Shown: positions 38,224 to 48,319, counted from the stretch's first letter. The stretch is 64,000 nucleotides of DNA from Pseudomonas denitrificans (nom. rej.) (GCF_008807415.1 NZ_CP043626.1:3844001-3908000), one strand, 5' to 3'. Translations and numbers: made by a program. Notes: generated from the letters alone by a model not told the origin.

Positions 38224-39513
38224 TCACGCGGCGGCCGGCGCGGTCGGCACACGCAGGCGGCGGTCGAGGCCGATGATGCACAGCAGCGAAAGGCTGGCCA
38301 GCATCGAATAGAACAGTGCCAGTGGCAGCCACTGGCCGTCGAAGCGGTGCGCCAGCCAGGTGCCGATCAGCGGCGTGAGTCCGCCGGCGATGGCGCCGCA
38401 GACCTGGTAGGCGATGGAGATCGCCGAGTAACGCACGCGGGTGTCGAACACCTCGCTGACGTAGCCGGCGATCACCGAATAGAAGCTGGACATGCACACC
38501 ACGGCAGTGGCGATACCCAGCACGATGGCCAGTGCGTGGCCCTGGCTGACCAGCAGGAACATCGGGTAGGGCGAGGCCACCGCCAGCAACGCCGCCAGCT
38601 TGAGGAAGCGCGCCGAACCGATGACCTCGGCCAGCCGCGCAGCCAGTGGTTGCACGCAGAACTGGATGAGCGCCACGTAGAACAGGCAATCGAGGATCAG
38701 CTTGCGGTCGATGGCCAGGTTCTGCGTGGTGTAGGAGATCATGAAGGTGTTGGTGAAATAGACCCCGGCGATGCCAATGGTATTGGCGCCGATGCACAGC
38801 AGCAGCGGTCGCCAGGCAGTGCGCACGACTTCCAGTGCCGGCAGCTTGTGCTGGCGGGCCTGCTGTTTCACGCGGGCGAACTCGGGGGATTCGTTCACCC
38901 CCAGGCGAATCGCCAGACCGACGATCAACAGCGCCGCGCTGGCGAGGAAGGGCAGGCGCCAGCCCCAGTCGAGGAAAGTCTGGCTGTCCATGCTGGTCAC
39001 GGCTTTGAACGCCAGCAGCGAGAGGATCAGCCCGGCCGGGCTGCCCAGCTGGGCGAAAGAAGCGAAGAAGGTGCGCCGGCCGCTGGGCGCATGCTCACCG
39101 GCCATCAGCACAGCGCCGCCCCACTCGCCGCCGACGGCTATGCCCTGGACGATGCGCAGCAGCACCAGCAGCACCGGGGCGAGCAGGCCGATCTGCCCAT
39201 AGGTGGGCAGCAGGCCGATGCATACCGTCGCCACGCCCATCATCACCAGGGTCACCAGCAGCGCTTTCTTGCGGCCGATGCGGTCACCCAGATGGCCGAA
39301 GATCAGCCCGCCCAGCGGCCGCGCGAAGAAGCCGACGGCAAAGGTGCCGAAGGCAGCCATGGTGCTGAGGAATTGACTATCGGAAGGGAAAAACAGCCTG
39401 CCGAACACCAAGGCGGCGGCAGTCGCGTAGATATAGAAGTCGTACCACTCGATCATGGTACCGATGAACGCGGCCGTGGCGGCGCGGACCGGCTGCGGTG
39501 CGGGCTGTGACAT
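38224..39513 (-). CDS. MHS-family MFS transporter (metabolite:H+ symporter)
   Basis: A 429-aa permease with about 12 membrane segments. The metabolite:H+ symporter features are ATAAFIGTMIEWYDFYIYATAAALVFGRLFFP at the N-terminus (shown as separate conserved pieces in relatives), GHLGDRIGRKKALL in loop 2-3 and GIAVGGEWGGAVLMAGEHAP in segment 5. Relatives carry dicarboxylates, shikimate, proline/betaine and similar acids. It leads an operon with the M20 hydrolase and the HDAC-like deacylase and is divergent from a LysR regulator. Confidence 0.9.
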   Translation of the reverse strand: MSQPAPQPVRAATAAFIGTMIEWYDFYIYATAAALVFGRLFFPSDSQFLSTMAAFGTFAVGFFARPLGGLIFGHLGDRIGRKKALLVTLVMMGVATVCIGLLPTYGQIGLLAPVLLVLLRIVQGIAVGGEWGGAVLMAGEHAPSGRRTFFASFAQLGSPAGLILSLLAFKAVTSMDSQTFLDWGWRLPFLASAALLIVGLAIRLGVNESPEFARVKQQARQHKLPALEVVRTAWRPLLLCIGANTIGIAGVYFTNTFMISYTTQNLAIDRKLILDCLFYVALIQFCVQPLAARLAEVIGSARFLKLAALLAVASPYPMFLLVSQGHALAIVLGIATAVVCMSSFYSVIAGYVSEVFDTRVRYSAISIAYQVCGAIAGGLTPLIGTWLAHRFDGQWLPLALFYSMLASLSLLCIIGLDRRLRVPTAPAAA

Positions 39514-39630
39514 CTCAGGCTCCCGGATCTTGTCGATTGTTTTTGGGCAGCTAGCGAATAAGGCTCGACGCTCTCCGGCGCCTGCGGAGGTTATCGCCTC
39601 CGGCCGGATAATCAGTCAATTTTCTGATAG

Positions 39631-39645
39631 TTATTCAAAGAATAA
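39631..39645. promoter_or_regulatory. candidate LysR operator between the MFS operon and its regulator
   Basis: TTATTCAAAGAATAA is a perfect 6-3-6 dyad that contains the LysR-type T-N11-A pattern. It sits in the divergent intergenic region, 43 bases before the regulator start, near a TATAAT-like -10 at 39,654-39,659. The 174-base region is A/T-rich on this side. Confidence 0.6.
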
Positions 39646-39687
39646 TTACTGCTTATAATCAGCGGATTCCCCCAATGGAGCCCCGCC

Positions 39688-40644
39688 ATGGAGCTTGGCC
39701 GCTTCCTCAATGACCGCCTGGACTGGAACCTGCTGCGCACCTGGCTGGTGATCGGCCAGGAACGCAGCATCAGCCGCGCCGCTGCGCGCCTGCACCTGAC
39801 CCAACCGGCGGTCAGCCAGGCCCTGCGCCGGCTTGAGGAGCAACTGGGCGCCGCCCTGGTGCAACGTCGCGGGCCGCGCTTCGAGATCACCGCCCTGGGC
39901 GAGGAAATCCTGCGCATCGCCGGCGACATCAATGGCAACGTCTCGCGCCTGGCCGCCGCCCTGGAGCAGCCGGCCGATCAGGTAGTAGGCAAGGTCCGCC
40001 TGCTGAGCATCAGCCGCATCCAGTCGGACTTCTATGACGACTTCCTCACCGACTTCCACCGCGCCCACCCCGGCGTCGAGCTGGATATAGAAGTGATGCG
40101 CAGCGCCGACGTGCTCAGCTCGCTGCAACAGAAGACCGCCACCCTCGGCCTGGCCCTGTGCCGCCAGCCTTCGCCGCGCCTGGAGCAGCGCGCTTTCCTG
40201 CGCCAGCGCTACGTATTCCTCTGCGGCCGCCATCATGCCCTCTATGGCCGCCGTGACCTGCGCCTGGCCGACCTGCAGGGCGAGGACTACGTCACCTTCA
40301 CCAGCGACCAGATCGGCGAAGTGCTCTCGCCGCTGACCATCTTCCGCGACCAGCAGGGCTTCACCGGCAAGCTGGTGGCCTCCTCCCCGAGCCTCGAGGA
40401 AATCCGCCGGCTGGTCAGCTGCGGTTTCGGCATCGGCTGCCTGCCGCAACACATAGTCGCCGACGACCTCGCCCAGGGCCGGCTCTGGGCGCTGCCGCCG
40501 GTAGAGGGCGTGGCCGACGTGGACATCCACCTGCTGTGGAACCGCGAGCAGAAGCACACCCAGGCCGAGCGCTGCTTCCTCGGCGAATTGCTCAAGCGCA
40601 TGGAACAGGTACCGGTCGAGCAGCGGCTCCTATCGTCCCCATAG
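39688..40644 (+). CDS. LysR-family transcriptional regulator
   Basis: A 318-aa regulator: N-terminal winged helix-turn-helix (residues about 13-72, with [34 protein letters not shown]) and a periplasmic-binding-protein-like effector domain (about 98-305). [12 protein letters not shown] is the usual late motif. The start has GGAG upstream. Divergence from the MFS/amidohydrolase/deacylase operon and the dyad between them make that operon its likely target. Confidence 0.92.
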   Translation: MELGRFLNDRLDWNLLRTWLVIGQERSISRAAARLHLTQPAVSQALRRLEEQLGAALVQRRGPRFEITALGEEILRIAGDINGNVSRLAAALEQPADQVVGKVRLLSISRIQSDFYDDFLTDFHRAHPGVELDIEVMRSADVLSSLQQKTATLGLALCRQPSPRLEQRAFLRQRYVFLCGRHHALYGRRDLRLADLQGEDYVTFTSDQIGEVLSPLTIFRDQQGFTGKLVASSPSLEEIRRLVSCGFGIGCLPQHIVADDLAQGRLWALPPVEGVADVDIHLLWNREQKHTQAERCFLGELLKRMEQVPVEQRLLSSP

Positions 40645-40715
40645 GTGGAGCCAGGCGCCGCAACTCCTTACAATCGCGCCTCGATTGCAGGAGCGCGCTT
40701 GTAGGAGACCGCACG

Positions 40716-41495
40716 ATGCTGATGGTGATTTCCCCCGCCAAGACCCTGGACTACGACACCGCACCGGTGACGCAGCGCTTTACCCTGCCCGAGCACCTGG
40801 ACGACGCCCAGGAGCTGATCGGCATCCTGCGGGAACTGGCCCCGGCGCAGATCGCCGAGCTGATGCACCTGTCGGACAAGCTGGCCGGCCTCAACGCCGC
40901 GCGCTTCGGCAGCTGGCACCCGGACTTTACCCCCGCCAACGCCAAGCAGGCACTGCTGGCCTTCAAGGGTGACGTGTATACCGGCATGCAGGCCGAGGAT
41001 TTTGGCGAAGACGACTTCGATTTCGCCCAGCGCCACCTGCGCATGCTCTCCGGCCTCTACGGCGTACTGCGCCCGCTGGACCTGATGCAGCCGTACCGCC
41101 TGGAAATGGGCACCAAGCTGGCCAACGCCCGTGGCAAGGACCTCTATGCCTTCTGGGGCGAGCGCATCAGCGCCTGGCTGAACGAATCCCTGGCCGAGCA
41201 GGGCGACGACGTACTGCTGAACCTGGCCTCGAACGAGTACTTCGGCGCGGTGAAACGCAAGGCCCTGAACGCACGGGTGATCGACACCGAGTTCAAGGAC
41301 CTGAAGAACGGCCAGTACAAGATCATCAGCTTCTACGCCAAGAAGGCCCGCGGGATGATGGCGCGCTACGTGATCAAGGAGCGCCTGACCAACCCCGAAG
41401 GCCTGAAGGACTTCAACTACGCGGGCTACGCCTACAGCGCCGAGCACTCCAAGGCCGACCAGCTGGTGTTCCTGCGCGACCACGCCGAAGACTGA
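40716..41495 (+). CDS. yaaA: peroxide stress protein YaaA
   Basis: A 259-aa UPF0246/DUF328 protein. In E. coli YaaA lowers free intracellular iron during peroxide stress and binds DNA. Family blocks: [65 protein letters not shown] and [18 protein letters not shown]. The ATG at 40,716 has GTAGGAG upstream; a longer in-frame opening exists but overlaps the lysR gene. A terminator follows. A homolog lies near algD in P. aeruginosa as I recall. Confidence 0.92.
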   Translation: MLMVISPAKTLDYDTAPVTQRFTLPEHLDDAQELIGILRELAPAQIAELMHLSDKLAGLNAARFGSWHPDFTPANAKQALLAFKGDVYTGMQAEDFGEDDFDFAQRHLRMLSGLYGVLRPLDLMQPYRLEMGTKLANARGKDLYAFWGERISAWLNESLAEQGDDVLLNLASNEYFGAVKRKALNARVIDTEFKDLKNGQYKIISFYAKKARGMMARYVIKERLTNPEGLKDFNYAGYAYSAEHSKADQLVFLRDHAED

Positions 41496-41516
41496 AGCGC
41501 CTTTTCTGCTGCACCA

Positions 41517-41547
41517 AACGGGAGCCCTGAGGGCTCCCGTTTTCGTT
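41517..41547 (+). terminator. terminator after yaaA
   Basis: AACGGGAGCCC / GGGCTCCCGTT around TGA, followed by TTCGTTTCC, 21 bases after the stop codon. Confidence 0.9.
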
Positions 41548-41640
41548 TCCGCGCAGAACCTGCGGGAACGCCCCATGGGTGCGGTTGCGGGCATGGGCCA
41601 GGCGCCCCACTCCTCCTGCCGGGACGTCCGGCGTTGGGCG

Positions 41641-41738
41641 GTTCGCAAGCAAGCTCGCTCCTACGAAAGCCCCTGCAAGACCGAAGCTGGTGCAACCGCC
41701 AGCCCTGCCGACAGTTCGCGGGCGCGGCCCGCTCCTAC
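41641..41738. repeat. family C units upstream of the alginate control region
   Basis: GTTCGCAAGCAAGCTCGCTC...CTAC (41,641-41,664) differs by one base from the right arm at 60,944. GTTCGCGGGCGCGGCCCGCTC...CTAC (41,714-41,738) is the other sub-type. They lie between the yaaA terminator and the alginate regulatory sites; no gene is present from 41,496 to 42,684. Confidence 0.75.
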
Positions 41739-41910
41739 AGGGGGCGATTAGCCGCACCGCTTCGCCTCTGTTTCACCCCGAAAATAATCGCTGATTCCAA
41801 GTGGCCTGTAAGCCATTGACCATGGAACTGCCCGGTCACGGGTGGCGGATCTGTACGTTTCCTGCCCAAAACACCCCCTGAAGACCACACTGGTAAAAGG
41901 GGCAAAATGA

Positions 41911-41919
41911 CCGTTCGTC
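41911..41919 (+). promoter_or_regulatory. AlgR-type binding site far upstream of algD
   Basis: CCGTTCGTC is the core of the AlgR sites RB1/RB2 of the P. aeruginosa algD promoter; here it is followed by TGC as in RB1. It lies about 385 bases upstream of the predicted algD start point, in the distal position where AlgR acts through DNA looping. Confidence 0.7.
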
Positions 41920-42014
41920 TGCTTCAGGATTAATCGTGAGAAAATTTTTCGACCGCCCGGACCGGTCGGAAGGATGGAAATCGTCCTGATTCGCCCTCTC
42001 CGTTGTAATCCATT

Positions 42015-42028
42015 GGCCATTAACAGCC
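42015..42028 (+). promoter_or_regulatory. AmrZ (AlgZ)-type site upstream of algD
   Basis: GGCCATTAACAGCC differs by one base from the AmrZ site that I remember in P. aeruginosa algD (GGCCATTACCAGCC). It lies about 280 bases before the predicted start point, the same distance as described there. AmrZ activates alginate and represses flagella in that species. Confidence 0.65.
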
Positions 42029-42260
42029 TTTGGCCATGACATGCATTTCACGATTGCACTTTGCAATAGAGAAAGCTGAACGGCAGCTGAACGAATGTCT
42101 TGACGACGATACACGGTCGTTTTTAACGAAAATTTCAATGGAACTTTCCCCGACCTTGCACTTTGCATTGACGGAAATGACCTGTGTTTTGCCATTAGCG
42201 CAGCATCAGGTGATATCAATTGGATATTTCACATTCTTTCAGGGACGGGATGGGCGGAAG

Positions 42261-42289
42261 GAACTAACCGCATTTCGGATAAATCCTAT
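42261..42289 (+). promoter_or_regulatory. AlgU (sigma-22)-type promoter of the alginate operon
   Basis: GAACTA-N17-TCCTAT has the same spacing and nearly the same bases as the P. aeruginosa algD promoter (GAACTT-N17-TCCTAT, from memory), including a similar AT-rich spacer end. The start point would be near 42,296, giving a leader of about 390 nt before algD, close to the long leader known there. Confidence 0.75.
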
Positions 42290-42684
42290 TTGCGCAACGA
42301 CCATCGTTGGCGAAACAGAAATGCCCCGATGGAAATTGGAGTTTTGCTTCCAAGGTTATTTCGATCAGCTCTTGTCGATTCATCCTTGAAACGCAACCCA
42401 ATGAAATAACTGAACTTTTTCAGATGACGAGGCAATCATCTAACCAGACTGGAGCACGCCAGGCAGACACTGCACCAACTTTGAAATCTGTCTGAAACAT
42501 AACAGGGCAAACATTCAAAATTTGCTCCAATACTGTGCTCGAAAGTTTAGCACTCGATTCCCATGCCTGCCTGGAAGGAAGTACGGAGAACACTTCAACA
42601 GTGAACTCCGGGGATTCACTCATCCTGAATAAATCGCCCTGCCGGGCAACTTTAAACAGTTCGACCATTGAAGAGGTGAATGCG

Positions 42685-43995
42685 ATGCGTATCAGCATCT
42701 TTGGTCTTGGGTATGTTGGCGCAGTATGTGCCGGCTGCCTGTCCGCACGGGGCCATGAAGTCGTTGGGGTGGATGTGTCCACCACCAAGATCGATCTGAT
42801 CAACAACGGGAAATCGCCCATCGTCGAGCCGGGCCTGGAGCCTTTGCTGCAGCAGGGCATCCGCACCGGTCGCCTGTCGGGCACCACCGACTTCAAGAAG
42901 GCCGTACTGGACACCGACGTGTCGTTCATCTGCGTCGGCACCCCAAGCAAGAAGAACGGCGACCTTGACCTGGGCTACATCGAGTCCGTCTGCCGCGAGA
43001 TCGGCTACGCCATCCGCGAGAAGAAGGAGCGCCACACCGTGGTCGTGCGCAGCACCGTGCTGCCGGGCACCGTGAACAACGTGGTGATCCCGATCATCGA
43101 AGACTGCTCGGGCAAGAAAGCCGGCGCTGACTTCGGTGTGGGTACTAATCCTGAGTTCCTGCGCGAATCCACCGCGATCAAGGACTACGACTTCCCGCCC
43201 ATGACCGTCATCGGCGAGCTGGACGCCCAGACCGGCGACCTGCTGGAAGAGATCTACCGCGAGCTGGACGCGCCGATCATCCGCAAGACCATCGAGGTCG
43301 CCGAGATGATCAAGTACACCTGCAACGTCTGGCACGCCGCCAAGGTCACCTTCGCCAACGAGATCGGCAACATCGCCAAGGCCGTTGGCGTCGACGGCCG
43401 CGAAGTGATGGACGTGATCTGCCAGGACCGCAAGCTGAACCTGTCGCGCTACTACATGAAGCCCGGCTTCGCCTTCGGCGGCTCCTGCCTGCCCAAGGAC
43501 GTGCGCGCCCTCACGTACCGCGCCAGCCAGCTGGACATCGAGCACCCGATGCTCGGCTCGATCATGCGCAGCAACCAGCACCAGGTGCAGAAGGCCTTCG
43601 ACATCATTGCCGCCCACGGCAGCCGCAAGGTCGGCCTGCTCGGCCTGTCGTTCAAGTCCGGTACCGACGACCTGCGCGAAAGCCCGCTGGTGGAACTGGC
43701 CGAGATGCTCATCGGCAAGGGCTACGAGCTGCAGATCTTCGACCGCAACGTCGAGTACGCCCGCGTCCATGGCGCGAACAAGGAGTACATCGAATCGAAG
43801 ATTCCGCACGTCTCCTCGCTGCTGGTCTCGGACCTGGACGCGGTCGTGAAGTCCTCTGACGTGCTGGTGCTGGGCAACGGTGACGAGCTGTTCGTCGACG
43901 TGGTGAAGCAGGCGCCCGAAGGCAAGAAGGTCGTCGACCTGATCGGCTTCATGCCGAGCGTCACAGACGAGCGCGCCGAAGGCATCTGCTGGTAA
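42685..43995 (+). CDS. algD: GDP-mannose 6-dehydrogenase AlgD
   Basis: A 436-aa enzyme, exactly the P. aeruginosa length, that oxidises GDP-mannose to GDP-mannuronate with NAD. This is the committed step of alginate synthesis. The Rossmann N-terminus is MRISIFGLGYVGAVCAGCLS; the catalytic Cys lies in GFAFGGSCLPKDVRAL near residue 268. SFKSGTDDLRESPLVELAE belongs to the C-terminal domain. The ATG at 42,685 has GAGGTG upstream; an in-frame extension from 42,535 falls in the untranslated leader and is not used. First gene of the twelve-gene operon. Confidence 0.97.
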   Translation: MRISIFGLGYVGAVCAGCLSARGHEVVGVDVSTTKIDLINNGKSPIVEPGLEPLLQQGIRTGRLSGTTDFKKAVLDTDVSFICVGTPSKKNGDLDLGYIESVCREIGYAIREKKERHTVVVRSTVLPGTVNNVVIPIIEDCSGKKAGADFGVGTNPEFLRESTAIKDYDFPPMTVIGELDAQTGDLLEEIYRELDAPIIRKTIEVAEMIKYTCNVWHAAKVTFANEIGNIAKAVGVDGREVMDVICQDRKLNLSRYYMKPGFAFGGSCLPKDVRALTYRASQLDIEHPMLGSIMRSNQHQVQKAFDIIAAHGSRKVGLLGLSFKSGTDDLRESPLVELAEMLIGKGYELQIFDRNVEYARVHGANKEYIESKIPHVSSLLVSDLDAVVKSSDVLVLGNGDELFVDVVKQAPEGKKVVDLIGFMPSVTDERAEGICW

Positions 43996-44056
43996 TTGGG
44001 TTTCGATTGGCTGCGCGTCGGCCCGGTGTCGTTGGAGAGGAACTCGGAAATGCTCA

Positions 44057-44182
44057 TTCACTTCAGTGAACTCCGCTTCCTCGTCCCTCTCCGCCTAACC
44101 GGACTCTAGCTCGCTCAATCGAGTCCATGCCTTCAGACCCTAAAAGCGCCGGTCACCGGCCCGCCCAGGCGGGCCGATGACC
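44057..44182 (+). other. structured algD-alg8 intercistronic region
   Basis: Three consecutive inverted repeats lie in the 213-nt spacer: TTCACT-TC-AGTGAA (44,057-44,070), GGACTC...GAGTCC (44,101-44,126), and a long hairpin GGTCA-cc-GGCCCGC...GCGGGCC-ga-TGACC (44,151-44,182). There is no T tract, so they are not simple terminators. They could set the ratio of AlgD to the later proteins by pausing or by protecting or cleaving the mRNA. Confidence 0.6.
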
Positions 44183-44208
44183 AAGCCCAACCAGACGGAT
44201 AGACGACG

Positions 44209-45690
44209 ATGGAAACCTACAAACGAATCATCGGTGAGGCCACCGGCTGGCTGGTCTTTCTCAGCCTGCTGATGCTGCTGGCACTGCTCGTGCCGCCGAC
44301 CGTATTCGACGCCGAATCCAAGGACTTCCTGCTGCTCATCGGCGCGGTCGGCATCTGGCGCTATTCCATGGGCGGCCTGCACTTCCTGCGCGGCATGCTG
44401 TTCCTCTACGTGGTCTACCCGCACTACCGCCGCAGGATGCGCAAGCTCGGCGAGGCGGCAGACCCGTCCCACGTGTACCTGATGGTCACCAGTTTCCGTA
44501 TCGATGCGCTGACCACCTCGATGGTCTATCGCTCGGTCATCGAAGAAGCCATTGCCTGCGGCTACCCCACCACCGTGGTGTGCTCCATCGTCGAGATGTC
44601 CGATGAGGTGCTGATCAAGCAGCAGTGGCAGAAGCTCAACCCGCCGGAGCACGTCGAACTCGACTTCGTGCGCATCCCCGGCACCGGCAAGCGCGACGGC
44701 CTGGCCCACGGCTTCCGCGCCATCTCCCGCCACCTGCCGGACGAAGACGCCGTGGTCGCGGTGATCGATGGCGATACCGTGCTCGAACCGGGCGTGGTGA
44801 GAAAGACCGTGCCCTGGTTCAAGCTCTTCCCCAACGTCGGCGGCCTGACCACCAACGAATTCTGCGAAGTGCAGGGCAGCTACGTGATGAGCGAATGGCA
44901 CAAGCTGCGCTTCGCCCAGCGCCACATCAACATGTGCTCCATGGCCCTGTCCAAGCGCGTGCTGACCATGACCGGGCGTATGTCGGTGTTCCGCGCCGCC
45001 GTGGTCACCGACCCGGACTTCATCACCGACGTGGAAAGCGATCACCTGGACCACTGGCGCCTGGGCCGCTTCCAGTTCCTCACCGGTGACGACAAGTCCA
45101 GCTGGTACAGCCTGATGCGCCTGGGCTACGACACCTTCTACGTGCCGGACGCGGCGATCAACACGGTCGAGCACCCGCCGGAGAAGAGCTTCATCAAGGC
45201 CAGCCGCAAGCTGATGTTCCGCTGGTACGGCAACAACCTGCGGCAGAACTCCCGCGCCCTGGCCCTGGGTCCGCAACGCCTGGGCTGGTTCACCAGCGTG
45301 GTGCTGTTCGACCAGCGCCTGTCGATGTGGACCTGCCTGCTCGGCCTGGTGGCCGCGATCATCGCCAGCATCAAGTACAGCATTGCCTTCCTGCTCATCT
45401 ACCTGCTGTGGATCGGCATCACCCGCTTCGTGCTGACCCTGCTGCTGTCGCTGTCGGGCCATCACATCGGGCCGGCCTACCCCGCGATCCTCTATTACAA
45501 CCAGATCGTCGGTGCCCTGGTGAAGATCTACGTGTTCTTCCGCCTCGACCAGCAGTCGTGGACCCGCCAGAACACCAAGCTCGACCGCGGCCTGGCCAGC
45601 TTCCAGCGCTGGTTCAACACCTGGTCCTCACGAGCCATGACCTTTTCCGCGGCCAGCGTTTTCGTCGCCGTACTGCTGACCATCGTCTGA
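44209..45690 (+). CDS. alg8: alginate polymerase glycosyltransferase Alg8
   Basis: A 493-aa inner-membrane GT2 enzyme that polymerises mannuronate from GDP-mannuronate. Two N-terminal membrane segments precede the catalytic domain. The Asp motifs are [14 protein letters not shown] near residue 190 and [18 protein letters not shown] near 280, and [12 protein letters not shown] corresponds to the Q/RxxRW region. The C-terminal part has several membrane segments ([21 protein letters not shown]). It works with Alg44, which senses c-di-GMP. Confidence 0.96.
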   Translation: METYKRIIGEATGWLVFLSLLMLLALLVPPTVFDAESKDFLLLIGAVGIWRYSMGGLHFLRGMLFLYVVYPHYRRRMRKLGEAADPSHVYLMVTSFRIDALTTSMVYRSVIEEAIACGYPTTVVCSIVEMSDEVLIKQQWQKLNPPEHVELDFVRIPGTGKRDGLAHGFRAISRHLPDEDAVVAVIDGDTVLEPGVVRKTVPWFKLFPNVGGLTTNEFCEVQGSYVMSEWHKLRFAQRHINMCSMALSKRVLTMTGRMSVFRAAVVTDPDFITDVESDHLDHWRLGRFQFLTGDDKSSWYSLMRLGYDTFYVPDAAINTVEHPPEKSFIKASRKLMFRWYGNNLRQNSRALALGPQRLGWFTSVVLFDQRLSMWTCLLGLVAAIIASIKYSIAFLLIYLLWIGITRFVLTLLLSLSGHHIGPAYPAILYYNQIVGALVKIYVFFRLDQQSWTRQNTKLDRGLASFQRWFNTWSSRAMTFSAASVFVAVLLTIV

Positions 45691-45723
45691 CCCGACTTCT
45701 ATTTACGAACAGGACTCGACCTC

Positions 45724-46896
45724 ATGAATACCGCCGTCAACGTCAATGTCGTGCATGAATCCGAAGCCCAGCGCCAGCACGCCCGGGTCAAGCTGCCCGC
45801 CCGCATCCGCTACATCGGATCCCACCGCGAGGGCGTCGACGCCCGCCTGCTGGACCTGTCCGCCGGCGGCTTCGCGTTCACTTCCGCGAACAACACCCCG
45901 GTGCAGGTCGGCGACCTGCACAAGGGCAAGCTGCTGTTCCAGATCGACAGCATCAGCTTCTCCCTGGAAGTGGAATTCCAGGTGCGCTCCTATGACCGCG
46001 AAAGCGCCCGCGTCGGTTGCGAATTCCAGCACCTGAAGCCGCGCGAGATCGCCGCCCTGCGCTACCTGATCACCTCCTACCTGGCCGGTGAAGTGGTGAG
46101 CGTCGGCGACATGCTCAACACCCTGCAGCGCGAGAACTTCACCAAGGCCCGCAAGCACGGTGCAGGCTCCGGCGGCATGGGCTTCTTCGGCCGCTTCCGC
46201 GCCGTCACCGTGAGCACCGCGATCTTCGTGGTCGGCGTCGGCGCCTTCGCGGTGATCCTCAACCAGATCTACAACCTGTACTTCGTCACCCATGCCGACT
46301 CGGGCGTGGTCAGCGTGGCCAACCAGCAGATCACCATGCCCCGCGAGGGCACCGTGGAAAGCCTGGTGGAGCCGGGCGCAGAAGTCGCCAAGGGCGCGCC
46401 GATCGCCTCCTTCTCCGCCAACCTGCTGGACCTGCTCAAGGGCAACCTGACCGAAGAACAGCTCAACCCGAGCAACATCGAGAAGCTCTTCGGCCACCAG
46501 ATGAAGGGCACCCTGACCAGCCCGTGCGACTGCCGCGTGGTCGAGCAGCGCGTCGCCAACGGCCAGTTCGCCAACAAGGGCGACGTGATCTTCACCCTGA
46601 CCCCGCGCGACAGCCTGGCCACCGTCGAAGCGCGCTTCCCCTACCGCAACGCCGCCGAGCTCTCGCCCGGCACCCACGTGAACTTCCAGGTCGCCGGCGA
46701 CAGCGAAGTGCGCGGCGGCCGCATCCTGCGCACCGCGCCGGTGGACGGAGACCTGTCCTCGGAAATCCGTGTGCAGATCACTCCCGACCAGCCGCTCGAC
46801 AGCCAGATGGCTGGCCGCCCGACTGAAGTCAGCATCGGCGGCCTGCCGGGCCGCACCCTGCTGAACAAGGCGATGGCCCTGGCCACCGCCCGCTAA
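45724..46896 (+). CDS. alg44: alginate co-polymerase and c-di-GMP receptor Alg44
   Basis: A 390-aa inner-membrane protein required for polymer formation. The N-terminal cytoplasmic PilZ domain has the c-di-GMP motifs QRQHARVKLPARIRY and DLSAGGFAF (residues about 15-50). A single membrane segment (VSTAIFVVGVGAFAVIL, about 160-178) leads to a periplasmic HlyD-like domain with MPREGTVESLVEPGAEVAKGAPIASF. Intact PilZ motifs mean polymerisation should be c-di-GMP dependent; the window also encodes a diguanylate cyclase and a TpbA-like phosphatase. Confidence 0.96.
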   Translation: MNTAVNVNVVHESEAQRQHARVKLPARIRYIGSHREGVDARLLDLSAGGFAFTSANNTPVQVGDLHKGKLLFQIDSISFSLEVEFQVRSYDRESARVGCEFQHLKPREIAALRYLITSYLAGEVVSVGDMLNTLQRENFTKARKHGAGSGGMGFFGRFRAVTVSTAIFVVGVGAFAVILNQIYNLYFVTHADSGVVSVANQQITMPREGTVESLVEPGAEVAKGAPIASFSANLLDLLKGNLTEEQLNPSNIEKLFGHQMKGTLTSPCDCRVVEQRVANGQFANKGDVIFTLTPRDSLATVEARFPYRNAAELSPGTHVNFQVAGDSEVRGGRILRTAPVDGDLSSEIRVQITPDQPLDSQMAGRPTEVSIGGLPGRTLLNKAMALATAR

Positions 46897-46909
46897 GAGG
46901 ACCGCCCGC

Positions 46910-48319
46910 ATGAATCGACCTGTCCTGCGACACGCCCCGCACCTCGGCCGACACATTGGATTGGCACTGGCCATCGCTGCAGCGGCCGGTTGCGCCGGCC
47001 TGCCTGACCAGCGCCTGGCCCAGGAGGCCCTGGACCGCGGTGACATCGCCACCGCCCAGGCCAACTTCCAGGCCCTGGCCACCATGGGTTACGCCGACGC
47101 ACAGGTCGGACTGGCCGACATGCAGGCCGCCACCGGCGACCCCGATGAACAGGCCCGCGCCGAGAAGCTCTACCGCGAAGCAGCCGAGAGCTCCCCGCGC
47201 GCCCGCGCCCGCCTGGGCAAATGGCTGGCGGCCAAACCCGGCGGCACCGACGCCGAGCACCGCGAAGCCGAGCAGCTGCTGACCCGCGCCTTCGACGAAG
47301 GCGAGGACAGCGCGCTGGTTCCGCTGATCGTCCTCTACCTGCAGTACCCGCAGGCCTGGCCGAACGTGAACCCGCAGCAGCGCATCGACCAGTGGCGCGC
47401 CCAGGGTCTGCCGCAGGCGGACCTGGCGCAGATCATCCTATACCGCACCCAGGGCACCTACGACCAACACCTCAGCGAAGTCGAGCAGGTCTGCCAGCGC
47501 TGGCTGAACCGCATGGACGTGTGCTGGATGGAACTGGCCACCGTGTACCAGAAGCAGGGCAATGCGGATAAGCAGAAGGCCCACCTCGAAGCGCTCAAGG
47601 CAGGCTGGAAGGCCGGCCGCGTGCCGTCCGAGCGCGTCGAATCGGTGGCTGGCGTGCTGGCCGATCCGAATATCGGCACCGCCGACCCGCAGGCCGCGCA
47701 GGCATTGCTCACCGAGATCGCGCCGACCTACCCGGCCGCCTGGGTCAGCCTCGCCAAGCTGCAGTACGACAACCCCGACCTGGGCGACCTCGACCAGATG
47801 CTCGACTACCTGAAGAAAGCCCAGGACGCCGCCCAGCCGCGCGCCGAGCTGCTGCTCGGACGCCTCTACTACGACGGCAAGTGGGCCCCGCAGGAGCCGC
47901 AGAAGGCCGAGCAGCACCTGCTCAAGGCCGCCGCCACCGAACCCCAGGCGCACTACTACCTGGGCCAGATCTACCGCCGTGGCTTCCTCGGCCAGGTCTA
48001 CCCGCAGAAGGCCGTGGACCACCTCATCATCGCCGCCCGCGCCGGCCAGGCCAGCGCCGACATGGCCCTCGCCCAGCTCTATTCGCAGGGTCGCGGAATT
48101 CGCCCGAACCTAGTCAACGCCTACGTCTTCGGCGAGCTCGCGCAGCGCCAGCAGGTGCCCACCGCCAGCGACCTGATGGCGCAGATCGAACCGCAGATCC
48201 AGCCGGCCGACCGCAGTGCGGCCCAGCAGTTGCTCAAGCGTGAAGAACAGGCTCGCGGCGCCAACTGGCAAGCCACCGTCAGCCTTCTGCAGAACAACCA
48301 GGAACAAGAAAATCTATGA
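46910..48319 (+). CDS. algK: alginate secretion scaffold lipoprotein AlgK
   Basis: A 469-aa outer-membrane lipoprotein made of Sel1/TPR-like helical repeats; it helps place the AlgE porin and holds the periplasmic complex. The lipobox is AIAAAAGC with the acylated Cys near residue 28. Repeats are visible throughout, for example [28 protein letters not shown] and [18 protein letters not shown]. The stop overlaps the algE ATG (ATGA). Confidence 0.95.
   Translation: MNRPVLRHAPHLGRHIGLALAIAAAAGCAGLPDQRLAQEALDRGDIATAQANFQALATMGYADAQVGLADMQAATGDPDEQARAEKLYREAAESSPRARARLGKWLAAKPGGTDAEHREAEQLLTRAFDEGEDSALVPLIVLYLQYPQAWPNVNPQQRIDQWRAQGLPQADLAQIILYRTQGTYDQHLSEVEQVCQRWLNRMDVCWMELATVYQKQGNADKQKAHLEALKAGWKAGRVPSERVESVAGVLADPNIGTADPQAAQALLTEIAPTYPAAWVSLAKLQYDNPDLGDLDQMLDYLKKAQDAAQPRAELLLGRLYYDGKWAPQEPQKAEQHLLKAAATEPQAHYYLGQIYRRGFLGQVYPQKAVDHLIIAARAGQASADMALAQLYSQGRGIRPNLVNAYVFGELAQRQQVPTASDLMAQIEPQIQPADRSAAQQLLKREEQARGANWQATVSLLQNNQEQENL

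Noticed and set aside
42412..42443. GAACTT...TCTAA as the AlgU promoter of algD
   Set aside because: The spacing is 21 bases, too long. The element at 42,261 has the right spacing and closer resemblance to the known promoter.
42535..42684. A 50-residue N-terminal extension of AlgD
   Set aside because: The extension is not found in the family, lies in the transcript leader, and the ATG at 42,685 gives exactly the 436-residue enzyme with a good ribosome-binding site.
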